64,000 nt of DNA, from positions 128,779 to 192,778 of the forward strand of contig CAUYUJ010004302.1 of the NCBI GenBank assembly GCA_963575745.1, given 5' to 3'. This document shows positions 11,280-22,838 of this stretch, in pieces. Each line of letters begins with the position of its first letter. The first letter of the stretch is position 1. This stretch comes from Prorocentrum cordatum. Lineage: Eukaryota > Sar > Dinophyceae > Prorocentrales > Prorocentraceae. The position numbers were made by a program, and so were the translations under genes. The notes under the pieces were generated by a model, which was not told where the DNA came from, made no database searches, and worked only from the letters and a program-made list of their open reading frames with translations.

Positions 11280-12610
11280 GAAATGCCCGGAATTTGGCAC
11301 CAACGCCGACACAGAGAGGTGACTTTGAGGGGGAAAATGATCCTCGACTTCGGTGTTGGTAGTAATATTGTAATCTTTCGGCCACTTATATAAGAAGCCC
11401 GAGCATTGCCACCATAGCCGACATTGGGGTCATCTTCCCTCGGTGGAGGCAACCGCCGATGTTGGTGTTGATGCCAACCCCTGGAGCTCCCATCCTCCTC
11501 CCCCCGGACGTTGCCCCAGGGGGGGGCATGCACCGAGGGAGCACGACGGAGTCTGGCCTCGAGAAACCAACAGAAACATAAACGCTAACTCTTGGAGGTC
11601 CGGGCGCCAGAGGCGCCGCCAGAGGGCTCAGGCGCCGATCCGACGAATCTGCGCGGACTTCCGACAAATTATTGTTACGAGATGTGTTGTTCCACGATGA
11701 TCCACAGATAGGAGCCCCTCTAGCTCTGCCCGAGCGCGCCGCCCCCGCAAAACATGACGCCTGCCACAGCGCATCGCTAGCTCGACGGAAGTCGACCGAC
11801 GTGCATGGCTGGACTGGACTGTCTCGCGCCCCTAGGAAATCGCGGCCCGAGGCTTCCGGTTATGTTTGGCACCCGGGGCCCCGCGTAATTGCAGCCCTGG
11901 AGCCCCCATCGCCCGCGACCGGAAATTGTCGGCAAAGGAGTCCGGGCGCACCAGACTGCGATCGCGAACGGGGGAGCTCCGCTTTCGGTAGAAAAGAGAC
12001 GGCGCCCCAGTCTCCAAGCGAATATCACCCGAACTCGCGACAGGATGCCGAATTTCGGTCGCGACTGTCTCGTCCAGGGCGTTACCCAACATTTTCGGTC
12101 ACGGATGATCTGCGACGGGAGGACCTCCATTTGGAGTCCCGAAACGGTGCGGCGACAGAGCGTGCGGTGACCTTGAAATCCCCCAAAACCTCACCGCACG
12201 GTTCGTCACCGCACGGTCTTGGGACCTCGGAGGCCCCAGTCGCCCGAGACGCCCTCGGAGAACGACCCGAGTCCCAAAACAGTGCGGCGACCGGTCACCA
12301 CCCCGTTTGGGGACCCCCGACTCCATCCCCCCCCGTCCTCTGAAAGGGGCGGAACAGCGCTCCCGGAACAGCGCTCCCGGCGACAGAGGATTGAGGATTC
12401 CCCCCACCTCTGGTTTGTGACCCCCGGCTGGCGTGTCAGTTCTTGCTGCCTTCTAGGCTTCGCGTGGTGTTCAGAGACGCGGTTCCGGCGATCTTGGTGG
12501 CCCCGAAAGCGTGATATAATTCTTGGATTCGTATTTACCAGCCCATGGACCGCCGAAGGACGGTTCAGGCTGAGAAACTGGTCCCGGGGAGCGGCTCGAG
12601 AATTCTGCGG
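11280..12610. other. Unassigned sequence
   Basis: Contains a TATATAAG word at about 11391 but no convincing open frame next to it. Overlapping frames at 11672-12683 on both strands show no recognisable domain. Confidence 0.4.
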
Positions 12611-12639
12611 GTCAAGACGTCGCGACGATATCCTGCATT

Positions 12640-12825
12640 TGGGGGGCGCCAATGCTGCGGGCAAAATGTTCATCAACATCTAGTGCGCTGGAGACTTTGT
12701 TGGAAGGGGTGCCGCAAGGCCGAAGCGCACTGGAGACAGATAAACCCCGAGCCTCTGGTGGCCAAATTCTCATCCATACCCAGTGCGCTTCTAGTTTTTG
12801 GAGAAAGGGAGCCCGAAACTCCAAA
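12640..12825. repeat. Dispersed repeat F, copy 2
   Basis: Collinear with 4505-4700; see that entry for the shared blocks. The two copies differ in their outer flanks, so they appear to be separate insertions. Confidence 0.7.
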
Positions 12826-13264
12826 ATGCAATGGATATGGAAACAAGACGTGCCCACAAACGCAGCCGACGCCGGAAACCTGACAATATGATTGTGGCAG
12901 TGCGCGACCCCATGTCGCGACCCGCTCCCCGGGTGAAGTTTTCCACCCCGGATCCATTGCTGATGGCCCTGAGGCCCAAGAGCGGCCCCCCGAGACAGAA
13001 ACCGAGGAACAGCGCATGGTCTGAACAAGCACAACTCCTCGTCGGAGCTATAGGGGTCCGAGAAGATTGGTGGAGCACGGACCGACCGTCCCAGCATATT
13101 CCTGCAGGCCTCCCACGACGTGTCCTGAGAGCGAGAGGATGCTCGAAAAATGAAGCCAGTAGCCCTAGAACGTACAGCGCCGATGTCTGAAAACAAGGCG
13201 GCTTCACGAGCAGGGCGCGCAAACCTCAAGAATGCCTTTCTCTGGGAGGCCGACGGGACCAATG

Positions 13265-13500
13265 AGCCAAGTGCGACGTGCCTCGCACGCGCGGAGCTGC
13301 GGCCGCCATTGATCCGAGAGCAGCCTGCCACAAAGGGGCACGCATGCGCCTCACGCGCGCGGAGTTGCGGCCACCATTGAGCTAAGTGCAACGTGCCACA
13401 AACGGGCAACGCACACTATTCACTTGCGCGGAGCTGCGGCCACCGTCGAGCCACGCGCAACGCTGCCACAAAGGGGCCGATACACGCCTCACACGTGCCC
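13265..13500. repeat. About 69 bp tandem repeat, 3.5 copies
   Basis: Units contain GCGCGGAGCTGCGGCCRCC and GCCACAAAGGGGC. GCGGAGYTGC starts at 13291, 13359 and 13428. Confidence 0.85.
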
Positions 13501-13900
13501 ACCCAACGCATGGACAAGCGCGCGACGGCGCCCGCACGCACGGCCACGGTGGGCGAGCAAAAGCCGCACCGCAGGTGCCCCCCTCGCCGACCGTGGCGGG
13601 GCACCCCTCCCAGCCGAGCGCGCGCGGCGCCCCTACCAACCCTGGGCGGCACGCGCGCCCCCTCGCGCGCTCGCCCATGCAAACGGGGCGGATTGCGGGA
13701 CGCCTCGCGCCCATCGTTTGGGCTTGCGTCGCCCCGCGCCGCTGCGCGCCCCGCAGCGCCCCCCCTTCCCTTTCGCTCAAGAGTGGGGCTGGGGTGGGGG
13801 GCGCCCGCCCCGTTGTTCCGCGCCCGCGATCAACGTTGCGCGAAGATCGCCCACCACTTCCTCGCGAAAACACCACTTGCCCATCTCTTCCTCCCCCCCC
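13500..13900. other. Unassigned GC-rich sequence
   Basis: Open in several frames on both strands because of high GC. No domain is visible and I do not call a gene. Confidence 0.4.
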
Positions 13901-13904
13901 CCTC

Positions 13905-14960
13905 CGAATATAACCCCCTCCAGCTCCATCTCCGTCGTCGGCCAACCTTCCTGTTTCCCCGCCCCCCTCTATCCCTACGCCGCTCCCACTTTCGCGTCCT
14001 CCTCGCATCCATTCACGTGGCCGCACGCCAAAACACTTTCAAAACCGCACGCGCAAACCATCCGCATGCCTCGGGTTGAAAACCAAAGCCACGCTGATAC
14101 TTCAATTTTAAAAGCAAACGCGCCTGTCCGCGAAAACAGCTGATGACGCGGCGACGGCGACGGCGACGATGACGTGGACAACGCGAACAAACGACGACGA
14201 CAACAACGAAGGCACCGACGGCAACCGACGGCTCGCGACCCCCGAATAACAAACAACAGGACCGACGACGACGACAAAGACGCAAACCGCCCCAATTAGT
14301 TCCAACCCTCGCGCCCCGTTTTCACTGTCAGAACCAATCCATGATGTGACTTCCACGGTGAACGCACCCGTCCGCGCGTAGAGCGCAGATAACGACGGCG
14401 ACGACGACGACGACAAGGACGGACGCTACGACACCAACAACAACAACGACGACAACGAGGACACCAAGAACAACCGACGACTGGCGACCAAGAAAAGGCA
14501 AACGAACATCGACGACGAACCCGACGCAGTCTGTCATCACCGTGCCTCGGGCTGGCAACCAAGACCACTTCGATATTTCAATGTTAGGGCAGACGCGCCC
14601 GTCGTCCGCGAACGCAGCTGATGAATCGACGACGGCGGCAATGACGTCGACGACGAATAAGGCAACGCGAACAACCGACAACCACAACAACAAACGCAAC
14701 GTCGACAAACGACGGGCCCCGCCCCACGGAAAACAAACGGCCATCGACGACGACGACGACAACGACGCAAGCCGCCCCAATTTGTTCACACCGTCGTGCC
14801 TTGGGCCCATTACCAAACACAATACATGCTTCCGAATCCACAGTAAACGTTCCCGTCCGCGAGTAGGGCGCCGACAACGACAGACGATGACGACAAAAAC
14901 GACGGCTACAACAACAACAAAACACAGCAACAACAACAACAACAACAGCAAAAACAACAA
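13905..14960. repeat. CGA-rich satellite, about 250 bp unit, block 1
   Basis: Units begin with a GTGCCTYGGGYTGACAACC-like segment, then CCACTCCGATATTTCAATTTT, GCAGACGCGCCCGTCCGCG, then a long CGACGACGA/CAACAA stretch. Unit starts are near 14065, 14310, 14537 and 14800. The lead-in (13905-14060) is duplicated at about 16925-17090. All frames stay open because of the triplet part. Confidence 0.85.
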
Positions 14961-14970
14961 CAACAACAAT

Positions 14971-15731
14971 TACTAGCACGTGGGGACACTCCGTTCTCAC
15001 CAGTGCCAGGGTTTTCATAGGAGGCGGGCAATACCCCCACTTTGTGGGGGGGCCGGTTCAAGCTCTACCAAATTTCCAAACGACTCTTCGCCACCACCCA
15101 CACCCAGCTTCCCGCCCTATGACGTTCGGACACTTCACTTCGTGGCATGCGGACGACCGTGGCTACTATTCAGGGCCCCGCGGCCGACGACGACGGCGTG
15201 CGCGCGCGAAGAAAAAACGAATGTGTCCCGCATGGTATTATTTGACAGGGATGATGGCCCTGGCAGGTGCGCAACCGTTGTCGCAGAAGTTCGAAAAAGT
15301 TGCTCGCAAAAGCCCGTTTGACAGAAATGTTTAAAAAGTGTTGGGTTTCCTACGAATCCGCAAGAGCGCGCGGGATGAGATTTTGACAATTTTTTGTTGA
15401 AAAACCATTGGTTTTTTGATGTTTTTATGTTAAAATCGCTGCGAACACTAAGGTTTTGGAAGGATTTCGTCTTGCGCGCGCGAATGTCCACTTTACCTTA
15501 TTTTTTGCAAGGGATTCTTGAAATTTGATTATATTAGAACAAGAAATGTCATTTTCTATTGTTTTTTGCAAGGGAAAGCGGATTACAACAAAACAACCGG
15601 ATCCTGTACACACCCTCTTTTCTGAGGCTTCCTCACGAAAATGATGAAAATGTAGCTGCGGCCTAGGCGGCGCAGGGGGGGCGCGCACCAGGGGGCCCAA
15701 CAATAATTATTCTTTAGAATAAATAATGTTC
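14971..15731. repeat. 760 bp direct repeat, copy 1
   Basis: Matches 15789-16549 at a constant offset of 818 bp with very few differences. It is bounded by (CAA)n on both sides. It contains a 113-codon frame at 14980-15321 (plus) that is conserved in copy 2 but has no recognisable domain. It also holds an AT-richer 3' part with two internal GTCCACTTTACCTT/TTTTTTGCAAGGG-type units. Confidence 0.9.

Positions 15732-15788
<57 letters not shown>
15728..15788. repeat. (CAA)n microsatellite
   Basis: Uninterrupted CAA run joining the two copies of the 760 bp repeat. Confidence 0.95.
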
Positions 15789-16549
15789 TACTAGCACGTG
15801 GGGACACACCGTTCTCACCAGTGCCAGGGTTTTCATAGGAGGCGGGCAATACCCCCACTTTGTGGGGGGGCCGGTTCAAGCTCTACCAAATTTCCAAACG
15901 ACTCTTCGCCACCACCCACACCCAGCTTCCCGCCCTATGACGTTCGGACACTTCACTTCGTGGCATGCGGACGACCGTGGCTACTATTCAGGGCCCCGCG
16001 GCCGACGACGACGGCGTGCGCGCGCGAAGAAAAAACGAATGTGTCCCGCATGGTATTATTTGACAGGGATGATGGCCCTGGCAGGTGCGCAACCGTTGTT
16101 GCAGAAGTTCGAAAAAGTTGCTCGCAAAAGCCCGTTTGACAGAAATGATTAAAAAGTGTTGGGTTTCCTACGAATCCGCAAGAGCGCGCGGGATGAAATT
16201 TTGACAATTTTTTTTGAAAAACCATTGGTTTTTTGATGTTTTTATGTTAAAATCGCTACGAAAACTAAGGTTTTGGAAGGATTTCGTCTTGCGCGCGCGA
16301 ATGTCCACTTTACCTTATTTTTTGCAAGGGATTCTTGAAGTTTGGTTATGTTAGAACAAGAAATGTCCACTTTAGCTTATTTTTTGCAAGGGAAAACCGA
16401 TCGTAACAACACAACCGGATCCGGACCAACCCGTTTTGCCTGAGACTTCCTCACGGAAATGATGAAAATGAGGCTGCGGCCTAGGCGCGGCGGGGGGGTC
16501 GTGCACCAGGGGTCCCAACAATAATTATTCTTAAGAAGAAATAATGTTC
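15789..16549. repeat. 760 bp direct repeat, copy 2
   Basis: Second copy, containing the matching 113-codon frame at 15798-16139 (plus). Differences from copy 1 are mostly single-base and concentrate in the AT-rich 3' part (for example near 16340-16440), so the duplication is recent. Confidence 0.9.
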
Positions 16550-16619
16550 AACAACAACAACTACACAGACAACAATAATAACAACCAATGAATCATGACC
16601 AAATGAGGGCAAGCGACCA

Positions 16620-18081
16620 TCGACGACAACCCCGACGCAACCCGACCTAATTTTGACATCACCACGCCTCCAGCTGGAAACCAACACCACTCGATATTTC
16701 AATTTCAGGGCAGGCGCGCCTGCCCGCCAATCAACACGCCGACGAAAACGCCAACTTGAAGCCGCCGATGTTTCGCGATGGAGGCCATTTATATATTCAC
16801 CGTGGCATTGATGCCCACTCGACCCCATCCTCGTCGTCCTCTCCCCCGCGATCCTGTTCCACGAGCTCGTCGTCCTCCTCCTCCTTCTCCGACGCCGACG
16901 CCGCCTCCTTCCCCTCCTTTTCCGTCTCCGCCTCCCACTCCTCCAGTTCCTCGTCGCCACCTAGCACTCCTTCTCTTCCTCTACCCCCCCTATCCCAACG
17001 CCGCTCCCACTTTGGCGCCCCCCTCACATCAACGCACGTGACCACACACCAAAACACGTCCGCAACCACCCCTGGACTTCGCAAACCGACGCACTTTTGT
17101 CGCGACGACGACAATGCGAAGCGCCCTAATTTTTAACATCTCCCGCAGCCCACCTTGACTGCCAATAACCACGCCCACACTTCATGCTCAAACAGACGCG
17201 CCCGTCAGCAAGCACGGACGCCGACAGCGGCGACGACGACGACAGCGACGAGGACGAGAAGGACATCGAGAAACAACAAAAATAACGACGGCGACGGCGA
17301 CAACGACGCCCGGCAACCAGAGCGAACGCAAGGACGAACGACATTTGACGAGGTACGACGACGACGCAAGCCCCCCTCATTCGAGCATCGCCATGCCACC
17401 GGACACACAACAAAACCACCCCGAGACTTCATTCGCAAAGCAGACGAACCCGTCCCCCCGCATGGACGCTGACGCCCGCAACGACCGCGTCAGCGACGAC
17501 GACGACGACGACGGCGACAAGGACGACGACGACAACAACGACAACGACAACGACGGCGACAACAACCGACGACTGGCGACCGACGAAAACCAAATGACCA
17601 TGCACACCAATGACAACAAAAGCCGCCCTACTTTTGCCAACCCCATGCCCAGGGTTGACAACCAGAGCCACGCTGATATTTCCATTTTGAAGCAGACGCG
17701 CCCGTCCGCAAAAACAGCTGATGACGCGACGACGGCGACGGCGACGCCGACGACGACGAGGACAACGCGAACAACCGACAACGACAACAACGAAGGCACC
17801 GACAGCAGAGACATTTCGCGACCCCCGAATAACAAACAGCAACCCCGACGACGACAAAGACGCAAGCCGCCCCAATTAGTTCCAGCCCTCGCGCCTCGAG
17901 TTCATTGCCAGAGCCAATCCATGATTTCACTTCCACGGTGAACGCACCCGTCCGCGAGTAGGGCGCCGACAACGACAGACGATGACGACAAAAACGACGG
18001 CAACAACAACAACAGCAACCTTAACAAACACAACACCAACAACAACAACAACAACAACGACAACAAAAACAACAACAAAAA

Positions 18082-18112
<31 letters not shown>

Positions 18113-18485
18113 AACTACGACAACGCAGGCAACAATAACAACTGACGACTGGCGACCAAGAGAAGGCAAACGAACATCGACGACAACCCCGACGCATCCG
18201 ACCGAATGTTGCCATTACCGTGCCGTGGGCTGACAACCATGACCACTCCGATATTTCAATTTTAAGGCAGACGCGCTTGCCGTCCGCGAATGCAGCTGAT
18301 GACTTGACGACGGCGGAAAACGACGTCGACGACGAATAATACAACGCGAACAACCGACAACCACAACAACAATCGCAACGTCGACAACCGACGGGTCGCG
18401 GCCCATTGAAAACAAACGGCCATCGACGACGACGACGACGACAACGACGCAAACCGCCCAAACTTGTTAACACCATTGTGCTTCG
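16620..18485. repeat. CGA-rich satellite, about 250 bp unit, block 2
   Basis: Same unit as 13905-14960. Unit starts are near 16663, 17150, 17390, 17640, 17885, 18205 and 18470. A (CAA)n-rich stretch lies at 18000-18140. Positions 16830-17090 are the lead-in segment shared with block 1. The 760 bp duplication separates the blocks. Confidence 0.85.
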
Positions 18486-18497
18486 GGCCCATTACCA

Positions 18498-18546
18498 ATA
18501 TCTCTCTCTGTGTCTCTCCCTCTCTCTCTCTCTCTCTCTCTTTCTT
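18498..18546. repeat. (TC)n microsatellite
   Basis: CTCTCT run with a few substitutions. Confidence 0.95.
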
Positions 18547-18759
18547 TTTCCCATCCCACCTTCCATTCCAAAGAACTCCACTATTCCGCGCCCGCAGAAA
18601 TCCCGGCCTTCGCTCCGAACCAGATTTCCGGGCATGGCAAAGGCTTCTGGGCTCCACTCGGACTTCCGGGCTTCGCGAATCCCCCCCGAGCCGGGTTCCG
18701 AAGCCGGGCTTCGAGTCAAAAAAAACCGGGCTTGGAGCGCATTCCGGGGTGAACTTCTC

Positions 18760-19139
18760 TTTGGACGCACGAAGTAGGTACCGAAAAAATGGGCACAATC
18801 CAACAGCAAATGTTGTCCCAAACCAACAGCGGCCGCTGTTGGGCAGGCGGCCTCCGGTGATGAGTGGACACAGGCCGCGGCGGCGTGGACAGCGAGCCTT
18901 GTTCAAAATGAGCAAGATCCACTGTTGGGCATTGTACCCATTCTTTAGGGGGAAAAGAAACCTTCCTCGCTTTTGACCACCCTCGCTTCCAAGATATACC
19001 AAGCGATGCCAAACTACGGCCTGTACTGGTCAGGCCGCTTGACGAGGAGGCGCGTGGTATGGTTTGGTTTTGTCTGGAAGCGAAAACGGATAGGTAATTC
19101 ACGCTCTGATTCTTTCAGTACCCATTTCGTACGTGCAGA
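18760..19139. mobile_element. Family A element, copy 2, split by an insertion
   Basis: The left part (18760-18946) matches copy 1 from TTTGGACGC to the CCCATTCTTT near the right end. The last 31 bp, ATTCTTTCAGTACCCATTTCG and onward, resume at 19109-19139. The intervening 162 bp (18947-19108) is absent from the other copies and is flanked by a 7 bp duplication, ATTCTTT. Confidence 0.8.
18947..19108. mobile_element. 162 bp insertion inside family A copy 2
   Basis: Flanked by ATTCTTT at 18940-18946 and 19109-19115. It has subterminal inverted repeats: CGCTTCCAAGATATACC on the left pairs with a right segment whose complement reads CGCTTCCAGACAAAACC. No coding capacity. It is an independent small insertion of unknown family. 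Confidence 0.65.
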
Positions 19140-19257
19140 TCCTCGACCCGTGCCCGCCCCCCCGGCGGCCCGCTCCCGGGGCCGCGTTCGGCCGCTCGGC
19201 TGCCGCCCCAGCGGGCGTGCCGACGGGCGCCGGCCGGGCACGCGCTCCTCCTCTCGC

Positions 19258-19330
19258 TCCTCGTCGTCCTCCTCGCTCCTCCCTCCGCGGTCCTCCTCCT
19301 CGTCCTCCTCCTCCTCCTCCTCCACTTCGG

Positions 19331-19370
<40 letters not shown>

Positions 19371-19487
19371 CCTGCTCCTCCTGCTCCTCCTGCTCCTCCT
19401 GCTCCTCCTGCTCCTCCTCCTCCTCCTCCTCCTCCTCCTCCTCCTCCTCCTCCTCCTCCTCCTCCTCCTCTTCTTCATCCGCCCCCA
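19258..19487. repeat. (CTCCTG)n then (CTC)n
   Basis: CTGCTC hexamers at 19330-19410 pass into pure CTC up to about 19470. Confidence 0.95.
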
Positions 19488-19499
19488 GTGTTCCTCCTC

Positions 19500-20285
19500 C
19501 TCCTCCTCCAGCTGGCTGCGGCCTTCTCTTTATCGGCGTGTTTTTTTGGGCGTCTCCCTGGGGCCAGGCAGGAAAGGAGCAGGGAAGGACGAGGACGGCA
19601 GCAGCACGAGGAAGGATACGGGCCGAAGAACCAGAAAAGGATGCGATCGAGGAAGGGATGGAGGTGGGAGGAGGAACGACGAGCAAGTGCCCTGCCCTCT
19701 ACACGAAGCGAAGACCCAACCACAGGGAACTAGATGATGTTCATGCGGTTTGCCCCGCCTATCCAATGTTCGGGCCTCGAACAGCCTCGGGAGTGCTTCA
19801 AAGAGCCAAAGCTTGCCCGACACGCCCATCAAGCCCACATGGTCGCCAAAAATGGGCCTGAGAGAACCCCAGCACAATTTGAGAGCCCCCCTGAAATTAC
19901 TCACTGCGTGGAACTCCCCACATGCGCATCTCATGTTTTATGTCGTGCCATAGCGAGCGTCGGTTCATGAGCGCTTGACTATAATAGCGCGTCCACGTGG
20001 GCGACAGGGCCAACGAAGACGAGCGAATCCGAATGCGAGTGATTATGGGTCAGGGTAAGCTTTGAGTATGATAGAATCTGAGCCTTCCATTCATTCCCCC
20101 TCCTCAGCTGCCAGGCCGTGTCGTCCTCAGCCTGTGGTAGTGTGCATATGTCTTAGGATAGTTGGCAGTGGGATCTGTAAAACGAGCGCTTAGCCACACA
20201 AGGCCATATGTGCATATCATGTCGTAGGATAGTGCCACGGCAAGCATTTGTCCATGATAACTGTTTGCTGCACGAGCGCGTCCAA
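19500..20285. other. Unassigned sequence
   Basis: No recognised gene. The frame at 19133-19861 is carried by the CTC tract and ends in sequence without a domain. Confidence 0.4.
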
Positions 20286-20770
20286 AGGACCAGCGCGCCT
20301 CGACTTCTTCCTCCGTGCGTCCCAAACGGTACGTGCCGGAGCACGACCCAAGGGACCAGCGCGCCTCGACTCCTTCCTCAGTGCGTCCCAGAGGGTACGT
20401 GCCGGAACACGACCCAAGGGACCAGCACGCCTCGACCTATTCCTCCGTGCGTCCCAGACGGTACGTGCCGGAGCATGACCAAGGGGACCAGCACGCCTCG
20501 ACTCCTTCCTCCGTACGTCCCAGAGGGTACGTGCCGGAACACGACCCAAGGGACCAGCACGCCTCGACCTACTCCTCCGTGCGTCCCAGAGGGTACGTGC
20601 CGGAGCACGACCCAAGGGACCAATACCCCTCGACTCCTTCCTCCGTGCGTCCCAGAGCGTACGTGCAGGAGCACGACCTAAGAGACAAGCACTCCTCGAC
20701 TCCTTCCTCCGTGCGTCCCAGAGGGCACGTGCCGGAGCACGACCCAAGGGACCAGCACGCATCCTCCCTC
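20285..20770. repeat. 66 bp tandem repeat, about 7 copies
   Basis: Units start with GACCAGCRCGCCTCGACTYC and contain GTGCGTCCCAGAGGGTACGTGCCGGA. CAGCGCGCC recurs at 20291, 20357 and 20423. The period is 22 codons, so frames stay open on both strands. The plus frame (20315-20962, 215 codons) and an antisense frame (20217-20762) are both explained by this and are not called as genes. Confidence 0.9.
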
Positions 20771-20869
20771 ATCCTCTTCCTCCGTGCGTGCCTCCCCCTC
20801 CTTCTCCTCCTCCTCCTTGCGCCAGCCAACCGACTGGCAACCACAACCCCCAAGGAAACCCAGCGCGCA

Positions 20870-21680
20870 GGGGGTGCTGAAACCAGCGCCCAGCCTGAGA
20901 TGTCCTCAAAACCTGCCGCGAAAGCAAAGGATGCTGGGCCACAGAAGAGGCAGACCGCCTGAGACATCTCCACAAACTGGCCGCGAACGGACCCGTGCAA
21001 ACACTCCTGGCGGTGCTCCTTAGGGGTGCTGAAACCAGCGCCCCGCCTGAGACATCATCACAATCTGCTCTGAAAGCAAAAGATGGTGAGCACCGAAACA
21101 GGCAAACCGCTTGAGACATCCCCACAATCTGGCCGCGAACGGGCCCGTGCAAACACCCCTGGCGGCTCCCCTCAGGGATGCTGAAACCAGCGACTCGCCT
21201 GAGACATCCTCACAATCTGCTCTCCAAACGAAAGGTGTTGAGCATCGAAACAAGCAAACCGCCTGAGACATTTCTACAAAATGGCGGCGAACGGGCCCGT
21301 GCAAACACCCCTGGCGGCTCCCCTTTGGGGGTGCTGAAACCAGCGACCCGCATGAGACATCCTCACAACCTGCTCTCCAAGCGAAGGGTGTTGAGCACCG
21401 AAACAGGCAAACCGCCTGAGACATCCCCACAATCTGGCCGCGAACGGGCCCGTGCAAACACCCCTGGCGTCTCCCCTGTGGGGTGCTGAAACCAGCGCCC
21501 CGCCTGAGACATACTCACAATCTGCTCTCCAAGCGAAGGATGTTGAACACCGAAACAAGCAAACCGCCTGAGACATCCCCACAATCTGGCCGCGAACGGG
21601 CCCGTGCAAACACCCCTGGCGGCTCCCCTTAGGGGTGCTGAAACCAGCGCCCCGCCTGAGACATCCTCCAAATCTGATGT
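20870..21680. repeat. 152 bp tandem repeat, about 5.3 copies
   Basis: GTGCTGAAACCAGCG recurs at 20874, 21026, 21178, 21331, 21483 and 21635. Each unit has two sites of the form CGCCTGAGACATCCYCACAA, one followed by TCTGCTC and one by TCTGGCCGCGAACGG. The same core, inverted, builds the array at 41745-42610. Confidence 0.9.
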
Positions 21681-21682
21681 AT

Positions 21683-21985
21683 GTTGAGTGAGTCAGACTA
21701 TGAGTAGGTCTGAGTACGAGTAGGTCTGAGTATGAGTAAGTGTGTATGAGTCCGTATGGGTATGAGTAAGTCTGAGTATGAATAAGTCTGTGTATGAATA
21801 AGTCTGTGTATGTGCACGTCTGGGTATGAGTCTGAATATGAGTAAGTCTGTGTATGAGTAAATAAGAGTATGTGTGCGTCTGGGTAAGAGTAAGTATGGG
21901 TATGAGTAGGTCTCAGTATGAGTAAGTCTGTGTGTGAGTAAGTCTGGGCATGCGTAAGTCTGAGTACGCGTGAGTCCGAGTAGGA
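21683..21985. repeat. Degenerate GAGTA/GTCTG array
   Basis: TGAGTATGAGTAAGTCTG-type words with a 6 bp rhythm over 300 bp. Confidence 0.9.
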
Positions 21986-21989
21986 GGAG

Positions 21990-22835
21990 ACGAGAAGAGG
22001 AGGGGACGAGAAGAGGAATGAGAAGGAGGAGTAGGAGACGTCCAAGTAATTACAAGAACCGCATCTTAGGAGATGGGGACAAACGAACGATGGCACCCGC
22101 AAGAACGAGAGGCCCAGGACCCGTCCAGACGGCCCCAAGAGCACATGCCACCGCCCCTACCAGCGGAAATGCTTTGCTCCGCAGTGCTTTCCTCGCCGCT
22201 CTTCCGCAGAGCGGTCGTTGGGACCTTTGCCTGAATCACACGGGGTCTGAGGGAAACCGGTCCTGGACCCTGGAACCCTCCCCAAAGATCAACTTTTCGC
22301 CCTGCACCGTTTTCAAACCATCCCGCCTGGGCTATCCTGGGCCATCAGGGTCCCAGGGACAGTGAGAGCCTAGGGGAGCCAAGAGCGGCGACGACACCTG
22401 GAGCCCTGTTCCCTCAGGACCCGTCTGCTTTATGGCGAATGCCAAAAAAGAGCGCCGCCCTAAACTGCATAGGGACAAGGACAGGCGACACCAACACCAC
22501 CAGGGCGAGGAGGTGCGAGGAGCAAGGGGGGCCTCCCTGCTTCTGCGGCCCCCCCCCTCGCTCGAGACATCCCCAGGCTCCAGCTCGGGGAGGCATCGTG
22601 GACCCCCTCGGTGGAGATGACCCCCCTGGCGGTGTTGGCGTCGCACCTCCCCCCTCCGAACCGGACGCGCGAACATCCTCACTGCCTGCGCCAAAGCTGC
22701 CCCTCCCCGCAGCGCGGCCGCCCGCACTGCCGGGGCTGCCCTCCGCCGACGGGCCGGCGCCCTCGACAGCCGGGCCCTCCCGCGCCAGGACGCCCTCGGC
22801 ATCGACGCCCACCGCCCTCGCAGGCACGCGCCGAC
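21990..22835. other. Sequence downstream of the 22839-25475 gene
   Basis: Lies 3' of the stop codon of the minus-strand gene. A minus-strand frame ending at 22414 has a hydrophobic LLALVVLVSPVLVPM segment, which could be an alternative terminal exon but has no other support. Confidence 0.35.
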
Positions 22836-22838
22836 GAT

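Noticed and set aside
11385-11400. TATATAAG as a promoter
   Set aside because: No credible coding start follows, and dinoflagellate promoters usually lack TATA boxes.
13393-14143. 228- and 239-codon plus-strand frames
   Set aside because: High GC leaves three frames open at once and no domain or codon pattern favours one.
18490-18752. Serine/leucine-rich frames over the (TC)n tract
   Set aside because: Microsatellite artefact.
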